A stretch of 64,000 nt of DNA from Tenrec ecaudatus (taxonomy: Eukaryota > Chordata > Mammalia > Afrosoricida > Tenrecidae), in assembly GCF_050624435.1 (NCBI RefSeq), contig NC_134540.1:26288001-26352000 (forward strand). Direction: 5' to 3'. The notes under the pieces were generated by a model that was not told where the DNA came from, ran no database searches, and saw only the letters and a list, made by a program, of their open reading frames with translations. Positions within the stretch are counted from its first letter, which is position 1, and each line of letters starts with the position of its first letter. Positions 55,470 through 64,000 of the stretch are shown one piece after another. The position numbers and the translations under genes are program-made.

Positions 55470-56095
55470 CAAACAAACAAGATATTTGTAAAACTAAGAG
55501 AGAAGCATGGTCAGTTTTCATCACCACCCTCTTAGCCATAAGGAGGAGCCATCCTTGATGTAGCAACAGAGAGAGAAACTCGATGGACCGTCGCTCAGCC
55601 AGATCTGTCAGAGATGGTGGCTCAGAGACTCAGAAGAACAACACCAAGACTAACGAGTAGCTTCTCCACGCCTGATCCAGGATGATGAAACTGTCCGACA
55701 GAAATAAGTGGCTCATGGGAACAAAAGCCAAGGAACCATGTGGCCAAGAGACTGAGGACCAGAGAGATGGAGCTAAGAAGTGACTGAGAGTCTGAGACCC
55801 AAAAAAGAGACTTAACTGAGGAGACCAATGACTGTATCCTTGCTGTTTGCTGATCCTGACTGGTGCTAAACTTTTGACTTCCCTAAAAAAACCCTCTAAA
55901 TTATGTGCATTGTCAGTGAGTTGTGTGTGGCCATTGCAGTGAATTATCAAACCAATATAAATATAGAGTGGCATAGGAAAAGTGGTTGGTGGTCAGAATA
56001 GGTACAGAAGAATGGAGCATGCATGACGTCTGGCTCCTGCCTCATGGCCATAGGCAAGTCAGAGGAGGAAAGACAGGCCTGCCTTCACCGGCACT
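55470..56095. mobile_element. Unclassified insertion interrupting the RTE, shares its end with 18441-19040
   Basis: About 600 bp of non-RTE sequence between two collinear RTE fragments. Its right part matches the right part of 18810-18865. It carries no open frame with known motifs. It may be an unnamed LTR or non-autonomous retroposon. Confidence 0.45.
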
Positions 56096-56099
56096 TACC

Positions 56100-56480
56100 A
56101 CCGTTATGATCCACTTAATTGAAGGCGTTTGTGCAGTCAATGAAACACAAGTAAACACACATTGGATATTATCTGATTTTTACCAAGAGCCATCTGACAT
56201 CAGTGGTGATACCAGCATGTCCTCTTCTGAATCTGGTTTGAATTTCTTACAGCAACATGCTAATATACGGTTCCAAAATTGTAAAATGATCTTCAGCAAA
56301 GTTTTGCTCACTATAACTGGTGTTTGAAAATGTCTGCGGTCACTTTTCTTTGGAATGGGTGCAGATACAGATCTGCTTTGGGTGCTTGGCCAGGTAGCTG
56401 TCTTGCAAATTTCTTCCCAGAGATTGAGTTTATTGATCTATGCAAAACTGCGATAACTTCTGAGTGTGGGCACCGTATGA
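56100..56480 (-). mobile_element. RTE/BovB-type LINE fragment, antisense (right of interruption)
   Basis: TGCAGTCAATGAAACACAAG, CATGTCCTCTTCTGAATCTG, AAATGATCTTCAGCAAAGTT and TTCTTTGGAATGGGTGCAGA are the next RTE blocks in order after 55440 and match 16500-16760. Confidence 0.75.
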
Positions 56481-56561
56481 CACGTTCTAATGGAGAAAAG
56501 ACCTGAAACAAAAGCTAGTTTCCTGAGCAAGAACCGCAACCTGCTTACGCTTCCACTTTCG

Positions 56562-58035
56562 TTTACATAAACGTTTTATTAGGGGCTCATACAACTCTTA
56601 TCACAATCCATACATACATCAGTTGTGTAAAGCACATCTGTACATTCAGTGCACTCACCATTTTCAAAGCATTTGCTCTCTGCTTAAGCCCTTGGAATCA
56701 GGTCCTCTTTTTTCCCCCCCTCCCTCCCCGCTCCCCTCTCCCTCATGAGCCCTTGATCATTTATAATTATTATTTTGTCATATCTTGCCCGATCCTGCAT
56801 CTCCCTCCACCCCCTTTTCTGTTGTCCATCCCCCAGGGAGGAGGGCACATGTAGATCCTTGTAATCAGTTCCCTCTTTCCAATCCACTTTCCCTCTACCC
56901 TTCCAGTATCGCCTCTCACACCCCTGGTCCCGAGGGTATCATCCGCCCTGGGTTTCCTGTGCCTCCAGCTCCTATCTGTAAAAGTGTACATCCTCTGCTC
57001 TATTCAGACTTGCAAGGTAGAATTCGAATCATGTTAGTGTGTGGGGTGGGGTGGGGTGGGGGAGGAGCATTTAGGAACTAGAGGAAAGCTGTATTCTACA
57101 TCGGTGCTACATCACACCCTGACTGACTCATCTCCTTCCCTATACCCCTCTGCAAAGGAATCTCCAGTGACCGACAAATGGGCTTTGGGTCTCCACACTG
57201 CACTTCCCCCTTCTTTCACTTTGGTAAGATATTTTTGTTCTGAGGATGCTTTATACCTGCTTCCTTTGGCACTTCATGATTGCACAGGCTGGTGTGCTTC
57301 TTCCATGTGGACTTTGTTGCTTCTGAGCTAGATGGCTGCTTGTTTACCTTCAAGTCTTTTATACCTGAGATGCTATACCTTTTGATAATGGGGCACCATC
57401 AGCTTCCTTCGACACATTTGCTTATACACCCATTTGTCCTCAGTGATCATATCATGGAGATGCGCACCCAATTATATGATTTTTTGTTCTTTGATGCCTG
57501 ATAACTGATCCCTTCAAAATCTCGTGATTATACAGGCTGGTGTGTTCTTCCATGTGGGCTTTGTTGCTTCTGAGCTAGAAGGCTGCTTGTTTATCTTCAA
57601 GCCTTTAAGACCCCAGACTCTATATCTTTTGATAGCCGGGTACCATCAGCTTTCTTCACCACATTTGCTTATTCACCCACTTTGTCTTCAGCGGTTGTGT
57701 CGGGAGGGTGAGCATCATAGAATGCCAATTTAATAGAAGAAAGTATTCTTGCTTTGAGGGAGTACTTGAGTGGAGGCCCAATGTCCTTCCGCCACCTTAA
57801 TACTAAACCTATAAATATAGGCACATAGGTCTATTTCCCCATCCTCATATATATTTGCATATGTACATGTCTTTGTCTAGGCCTCTATAAATACCCCTTG
57901 CCTCTCAGCTCTTTCCTCTATTTCCCTTGACTTTCTTCCTGTCCCACTATCATGCTCTGTCCCCACCTGGATTTCAGCAATACCTCTTGTTACATTACCC
58001 TTGATCATGCCCAACCAGGCCTCCCACACCTACTA
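56562..58035 (-). mobile_element. L1-type 3' end repeat, copy C (longest)
   Basis: AAACGTTTTATTAGGGGCTC at the low end reads as AATAAA on the minus strand. It has two tandem units of about 249 bp (starting 57288 and 57537), as in copy A. It carries a G-rich run on the plus strand at 57041-57066. Beyond the tandem units it continues to ATGCCCAACCAGGCCTCC at about 58020. The 125-aa and 98-aa open frames in it are antisense to the repeat. Confidence 0.7.
57041..57066 (+). other. G-rich run, possible G-quadruplex
   Basis: GTGGGGTGGGGTGGGGTGGG followed by GGAGG: four or more G-runs of at least four bases with single-T loops. Confidence 0.7.
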
Positions 58036-58039
58036 AAAG

Positions 58040-59240
58040 AGCAAAAGAAATGCTGTGCCGGGGTATTTGCAAATAACATCGGATCTGAGTCTTTGAGAAC
58101 ATGAAGATCTAGGATGGTGCCTCGGTATTATCACAAACTGATGCAAGAGCCAAGAGGATCAAGCTTTATATGCTCATCAAAGTGGGGGTGTGGTATTCAG
58201 AGACACTTCTTTGCTGGGAGGACAGCGCCAGTGGCAGGCACCGTTTTGTACATTCAGCTGTGGATATTTTTAGCTTGTTGGAGATGTGTGTTTTGGCCCT
58301 GAAAGCATTTAGGAAGATCATTATCTTATTCATGGTGACAATAGTCTCTCCAAGATTAAATGCTTCGTATTTCTTATGATGATTTTCCAGGCAGGATTTT
58401 TTAAAACATTATTATCAATGCAATGATTGCTATGATTACATTTTCTCAAATATTTTAATGCAATGTAATGATTGATTTTATACAGTTAGAATATAGCCAG
58501 CCCATCACTAAGTTATCATAGTATTATATTTGTTTAGCTTTTACAGGAATATGAGGAGGTATGTGTACATGTGGTCCATCCCAGATGTAAGATAGAAATT
58601 TGCTCTTGGCAACGGGGGTGTGTGCTAGGTCAATGCTTGTCATTAAAATAATATGTGTCAGAGACATTATCAGCTTACAGTTTCTTCAGTGGTAAACAAA
58701 CAAAGCAATCATGTGATCGTCGATGTAATTTAAAATGTAATGCAAAAAGAAAAACGTACAATTGTGCAGTACAGGAAAATAAATCAATATTACCAAAGCA
58801 AATGATGTGTGTAATTGCAACTACCATGCACAGAAAAGCTGGAGTCACCTGAAAGAAGACCTTAACACCACTGAGCCAACGACTCACCGAAGAAGCGAAC
58901 TGCTGGGCTGCACGTCTTTCTGTGCTCAGCTGTTCTCAAGCCCTGGGAAATCCAAATCAGCTCAATCATGCAAAGAAATGTCTGCCAGCAGGTGAAAAGG
59001 ATATGAAAAGTAACTCCCTGTGATGTCAAGTTCTTATAACTAAAAGCGTATATTTCAAGGTGTGTCTGTTGTATAATTTTTCACCTTGTCTAATTTCCAT
59101 AATATTTCAAATTTAGTAGAAGAGATAGGCTGTCATGCCTGTAATGTTAAATAATAATAATAACAGTAAGTACCTTGATTTTTTCATATGTTCATAAGGG
59201 GGTAATATGTTTCACCATTAATTATGACAGCTTTTTCCCC
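58040..59240. other. Intergenic DNA, no feature recognised
   Basis: No gene or named repeat seen. Confidence 0.4.
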
Positions 59241-59248
59241 TCTATATA

Positions 59249-59795
59249 TTATCCTTTTTTTATTATATTTTATTAGGGGCTCATACAACTTTTATCACAA
59301 TCCATACATATACATACATCAATTGTATAAAGCACATCCATACATTCCCTGCCCCAATCATTCTCAAAGCATTTGCTCTCCACTTAAGCCCTTTGCATCA
59401 GGTCCTCTTTTTTTTCCCCCTCCCTCCCCGCTCCCGCCTCCCTCATGTGCCCTTGGTAATTTATACATCGTTATTTTGTCATATCTTGCCCTATCCGGAG
59501 TCTCCCTTCTCCCCCTTCTCTGCCGTTCCTCTCCCAGGGAGGAGGTCACATGTGGATCCTTGTAATCAGTTCCCCCTTTCCAACCCACTCACCCTCCACT
59601 CTCCCAGCATTGCCCCTCACACCCTTGGTCCTAAAGGTATCATCCACCCTGGATTCCCTGTGCCTCCAGCCCTCAAATGTACCAGTGTACAACCTGTGCC
59701 CTATCCAGCCCTGCAAGGTAGAATTCGGATCATGGTAGTTGGGGGGAGGAAGCATCCAGGATCTGGGGGAAAGCTGTGTATATATTATTCTTTAT
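59249..59795 (-). mobile_element. L1-type 3' end repeat, copy D
   Basis: T-rich run, TATTTTATTAGGGGCTCATA, and the same order as copies A and C up to TAGAATTCGGATCATGGTAG, then truncated. The 153-aa and 113-aa open frames here are translations of the repeat. Confidence 0.7.
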
Positions 59796-59799
59796 ATAT

Positions 59800-61685
59800 G
59801 AAAAATATATATTATTCTTTATATATGCACAATATTAAAATTAGAGATAAATAGACTGAGAGATATATAAAATATTGTGTTAAGAGTGTATCTAATTTTT
59901 CAGTAACTACCTAAAGAAACCTAAAGAAATTTATGTTCTGAAAATTGCCCTTTTACTTAGTTTCTCATTTTGTGTTGGTTGCTGTCATCAGCATTATTTA
60001 TTGTATATTCTTTTTTTGTTGCTAACAGTGGGCCTTGTTTGTTTATATTCTAATAGTTTTTAAATGACCAAGGGAGATAGCTATCTTTTAATATTTGCAT
60101 ATTTGTGCATATCTGTTTTAGATTTGAATGTATCTGGCTGGAAACAAATATGTGAGGTTTTATTATTATTTTTATATGAAACTTACTGTTTCACCATGCT
60201 CTATAATTGATTATCTACCTGGAGAAATCTAAATGTAAATATAGTCTGACTTTTCCTCTCTAGATATTTCCTCATCTGTGTGTTTGCTGGTCTGGATATT
60301 TTCAGAATTATTTAATGAAGATTTCTAGTGCATTTATAAGAATATGTCTTATTATCCTATTTGAATCGTATTCCTCAGTCCAGCTGTCTCCTTTCAATAC
60401 TGAACATTTCTTTCATTGAAATTACATTCTCATCAATGAAAACTTTTCTTCTCTAATTATTTTTAAGTTTTATTTATTCTGTTTGTCCTCAGGACCTATG
60501 TCTATTCAGATTCATTTAAAAATTAATTTCATGTTTATTATTTTTTAAAATCTTCCCTACTTTCTTTCAGTTTTATTCTGGGCCCTCTTTCCATTGCCTT
60601 TGTTAACACATTCCTGGCCAGGTTGTGAGTAGAATTTTTTCCCCTTCTCCGGTAACATGTGGCTTTATTTTCTGAATGATGGAGATTTTCTTGCACTTTT
60701 ACCCCAAACTGGGCAAACTCAAATATTAGCTTTAACTGGTTTTGTATTATTTCTTCCTATATTTGTCTTAAGATTCCTATTTCCATGTGCAATGCTTTAT
60801 ATTTTTAACCAAAATGTTCACCTGTTCTCATAGAGTCTTCCTAGAGGTGTGGGGCTAATTCCATGACCCTCGCTCTCGTGGCCCTTCTTTCTCTTCTGCT
60901 ATGTAACACTTCTATGTAGTATCTACAATAGTTTCTGTTTATGATCACATATAATTTCCCATGACTTCATAGAGCACATCCATTGTTTTAAATATAAAAG
61001 ATTTGTAAGAAGAAACTATTACAAATAACTTTTGAAATAAAGTGCATTTGCAAACACCAACAAAGTACTGTAAGCCTTTGTAAATTTCTAGAAAATGGGT
61101 TATTTAAGGTATTCTTTGCAGGGTTGTGGAAGGGGAAGGTGTGGGAGGGATGTAGGTATTCTGACCAAGATTAGGATTAAGCTACAATACCTGTTAAATT
61201 TGACACTCTGATGAGTTGAACCAGTTACGTGTCAGAGTGAACTTCATTCAAGATATAAGACATTTTATAGAACATTCTACTGAGGATGACTTAGTGTAAT
61301 TTGTTTAAGCCAAAGATCCAAAATTTAGGTTCCTGATTACAGGTTTCAGTCTTTTCTATGCAACTCCAGTAGTGAGGGGAGCAAGGTAATGAAATATTAT
61401 TCATCTCAATTTCCTCTAAGATGGATTGTTAATATTAGTAAATTACTAGTATAAGGTGATAGTATAATTATTAAATGAAAGTAATTACTGGTTCATTATA
61501 AATACTATATATGCTCTCATTGCAAATAGGGTTGTTTTATTATTTATAGAAATAGTAGTAGTAAAATTGTACTGTAAAAAGTGAATCTGATATTCTGAAA
61601 GTAGGAAGTTGAAAACAATAGAAAATTTGGTGTCAAAGCGTCATGAACCAAGTGCTTCAAAAACAAAATAAATCAAAGTAAACCT
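59800..61685. other. AT-rich intergenic DNA, no feature recognised
   Basis: No gene signal. Parts of 60200-60950 may be an old LINE, not supportable by eye. Confidence 0.35.
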
Positions 61686-61689
61686 GCTT

Positions 61690-61775
61690 TAGATTTGATT
61701 CCAATCCACAGCACTCCTATAGGACAGAAGGGCTGAGTGGAACTACTTCATAGGGCATCCTAGGGAGTGTAAGAC
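61690..61775 (-). mobile_element. AfroSINE tail fragment, antisense
   Basis: GATTTGATTCCAATCCACAG, ACTCCTATAGGACAGAAGGG and ACTTCATAGGGCATCCTAGG are the reverse complement of the SINE tail. Confidence 0.55.
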
Positions 61776-62336
61776 ATTAAAAATATAATATATATGTGTA
61801 TGTGTAATGCTTGTTTACATTATATAAATGTTTGTAATATATAACTTTTTATGTAAAACATCAACTGACTAGATAACACTTCTACTTTGCTACTTGAGGT
61901 TATTGAGCCCAAAAGTTTGCCTTAGGATTCTAAACTTGCTCATGCGACATCCAATGAAGAATACAGAATTTGAGAAGAAAATTCTCTGAATATGAACTAA
62001 ATTCACCTCATTCAAAAGCTCTATCCTCCTCCTTCTTCATTATTCAACAAAAGGCCAGGCTACTTCAATACCTACTTTACTCTCTGGCTTCTGATAGAAT
62101 TCCATAAAAGAGGAGGAAAAAATAATGGAAAAAGGATCCATTATGGTCCACTTGTTTATATTGCCTTTACTGTGGCGCTAGTCTGAAGCTGTCTACAGCC
62201 TTCGAGGACTTTATTGGCTTCCTCTGAAGATCCACCAAGCCTAGGCATGGCAACAGAACCTCATGATTTCTGAGCTCACTAAAACAACAAAAAACAAAAC
62301 AAAACAAAAAACCCCGCAAAACAAACCATGTCTCAA
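61776..62336. other. Intergenic DNA, A-rich run near 62281-62320
   Basis: No gene seen. The (CAAAA)n run borders the next LTR. Confidence 0.4.
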
Positions 62337-63330
62337 TGTGGTAGTTAGGTTTGTGTCAACTTGGCTAGGCACATGTCTCAGTAGTTTCAGAGTAAATACC
62401 CACAATGTGATCTAGCACAATGCAATCACCGCCATATTGGAACCTGTGTTAGATTGGGTTGAATACAGAAACAAACTCAGAGATACTCATATGTGTGTGA
62501 AAGAGCTTTATATCAAAGAACATTTATGTATATTGAGTTAACAGCCCAGCCCAGTTCATACCAAGTCCATAAGTCTGACATCAGCTCCTCTGCCCGATAC
62601 TAGTCTATAAATTCCTCTTTAGACTCACGCAACACATGCGATGATGCTTAATGCAGCAAGATCACAGGCAGGTGGGTGGACAGTCTTGTGGATACAGTGA
62701 TGGTGGAAGCATCTCCAGGGCTCTGTCTGCCATCATGATGGCTCCATGTGATTTGTCAACAGGAAGGTGAAGCAGAGAGAGAAAGAGACAGGAAGTTCCT
62801 AGAATCCTCATGATTAGGCCATGCCCACAGGAAGCATCATCAGACTGTGACCTGATTGACAGGCTAAACTCCACCCCGTCGTTCTTTTATCAAGTTGACG
62901 TGAAATTGTGTAACTACCACAGACCTAACATAACATATTCAACTATGGGAGGAGCTAGCAGCTGTGGTGTAATGCAGTCCCCGTACCCCTTGATTCAAAG
63001 CAATTGCACAGCCTTGATGCGATTGGAAGGAAGACTTCTCAGAGCTGGGACCTGCTCCTTTGAAAACAGGTTCCAGGGAGACATCACTTCTGCTGAATAT
63101 GTATATTGCATGTTTCATTCATCTGCTACTACATGACTTGTCAATCCCAGGAGCCATCGGCGACCAGCTGACTGCGGATTTGATTTTGGATCCACTAGCC
63201 TGAGGATTCCTTTTCCATTGGTCTCCTCAGCTACATGAGTCAGGAAAAGCATCCTGTTTATCACCTGACACAGGACTTCAACCAGCCTGGACACAGCTGC
63301 TTTTGTGAGCTGTGTCTTGATAGAAATCCC
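62337..63330 (+). mobile_element. ERVL-type LTR interrupted by a second LTR
   Basis: TGTGGTAGTTAGGTTTGTGT followed by CAACTTGGCTAGGC resembles MLT2-type ERVL LTR starts. It is interrupted at 62455-62921 by an antisense family A LTR and resumes with GACCTAACATAACATATTC. The right end near the (CA)n run is uncertain. Confidence 0.55.
62455..62921 (-). mobile_element. Solo LTR, MaLR/ERVL-like family A relative, antisense, nested
   Basis: The plus strand runs from TGTGTTAGATTGGGTTG to TGTGTAACTACCACA. Blocks include TCTATAAATTCCTCTTTAGA, ATGATGCTTAATGCAGCAAG and TGACCTGATTGACAGGCTAA, all reverse complements of the LTR at 5970. Flanks GAACC and GACCT only partly agree, so the target duplication is unclear. 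Confidence 0.75.
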
Positions 63331-63332
63331 CT

Positions 63333-63333
63333 C

Positions 63334-63394
<61 letters not shown>

Positions 63395-63395
63395 A
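63333..63395. repeat. (CA)n microsatellite
   Basis: About 30 CA units with one CATA interruption. Confidence 0.95.
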
Positions 63396-63421
63396 GCTTC
63401 ACTTGTTTTGATTTTCTAGAA

Positions 63422-63609
63422 CAGGGGTGTTTGTGGCCCCCAGTGCTCTGAAATAAAATGTAATGAGGGAATTGTGTGTGAGGTATTGCCTTGACCTCCC
63501 CTAAGCGCTATTTTCTTCATAACAATTTTTCTATTTTCATTTTATTACAGAACTTCGTGGGCCACAAAAAATGCCCTTGTGGGTGCATTCAGCCCTCAGG
63601 CCACCCCTG
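63422..63609. mobile_element. hAT-type MITE
   Basis: 188 bp with inverted ends CAGGGGTG / CACCCCTG. Flanked by 8-bp target sites TTCTAGAA (63414-63421) and CTCTAGAG (63610-63617), which agree at six of eight bases and show the CTAGA-centred target common for hAT elements. No coding capacity. Confidence 0.8.
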
Positions 63610-63629
63610 CTCTAGAGAACCCAGCTGAG

Positions 63630-63730
63630 TCATCAAGTCAATTCCAAATCAGAGTGGCCATTTATAGAGGTTCCGAGTTCTTCTGAGAAGTAGCTGGTAG
63701 TTTTGAACTGCTAACTCTATGGCATAGACT
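63630..63730 (-). mobile_element. AfroSINE fragment, antisense
   Basis: GTCATCAAGTCAATTCCAAA, GAAGTAGCTGGTAGTTTTGA and ACTGCTAACTCTATGGCATA are a shortened reverse complement of the SINE. Confidence 0.6.
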
Positions 63731-64000
63731 TATGGAAACAAGAGTCTAAGGAATCTTGCAGGTGCATAAATAGAGCTAAATTAGTGGGACTATTCAGAGA
63801 AAAGGCAATGACACCTGGGTCAAAATAATTAGTGTTTCTCTTTGCTGCTTTTACAGTCAAGGTGCATGAATTTACTATGATCTCATGAGCTCTAGAAGTA
63901 AATTTGCTTATTATTTCTAGTATAACCTTATTTAAAGTTTTCATCATTAAATTGTTCAGAATGTTTACTTTCTTTGCCAGCTTGCTTTAAAAAATCAATT

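Noticed and set aside
59393..59854. 153-codon Pro/Ser-rich frame
   Set aside because: Antisense of the L1-type 3' end repeat; similar frames occur in its other copies.
1..64000. CRISPR arrays, operons, bacterial or phage features
   Set aside because: No regularly spaced repeats or ribosome-binding sites; all content fits mammalian nuclear DNA.

Overview
This window is nuclear DNA from a placental mammal, most probably an afrotherian. The evidence is its repeats. It holds many dispersed tRNA-derived SINEs of the AfroSINE type, antisense copies of an RTE/BovB-type LINE, several copies of one L1-type 3' end, and ERVL/MaLR-like LTRs. Their consensus features resemble tenrec or elephant repeats; a tenrec is my best guess, from memory of the families only. 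I found no functional host protein-coding exon, tRNA, rRNA or CRISPR. Nearly all short open frames are chance frames or broken pieces of mobile elements.

Layout. 1-5648 is the 5' part of a class I (gamma-like) endogenous retrovirus on the minus strand, cut by the window edge: RNase H, RT and PR remnants, gag, leader and 5' LTR. 5970-6439 is a solo MaLR-like LTR with a perfect 5-bp target duplication. 6590-15480 holds SINE, RTE and L1 fragments, microsatellites, a probable LTR with an internal duplication, and a short TA-flanked inverted-repeat element. 15650-18440 is an antisense RTE interrupted at 17235-18169 by a processed copy of ferritin light chain (FTL). That retrocopy keeps a well-formed iron-responsive element and is bounded by a 16-bp target duplication. 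19060-22035 holds more RTE and a probable solo LTR.

22169-33332 is a second provirus of the same class I family on the minus strand, bounded by the 4-bp duplication GTTC. Its integrase is split by a MaLR-like provirus (23938-27680), whose own 5' LTR was split by an L1-type repeat (about 24337-25494). A solo MaLR-like LTR (28989-29468) lies in the pro-pol region. The first provirus serves as an 'empty site' reference, so insertions, a 1.15-kb RT deletion and a 0.3-kb duplication can be read directly. Most of env is missing.

33337-64000 is mostly AT-rich old intergenic DNA. It holds two mariner remnants (34987-36234; 43010-43430), a solo LTR related to the proviruses (36413-37066), a perfect 40-bp palindrome (39357-39396), SINEs, RTE pieces, L1-type 3' ends (56562-58035; 59249-59795), an LTR nested in another LTR (62337-63330) and a hAT-like MITE (63422-63609). 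Nothing here works as a gene set. The biological content is a stratified record of retroposition.
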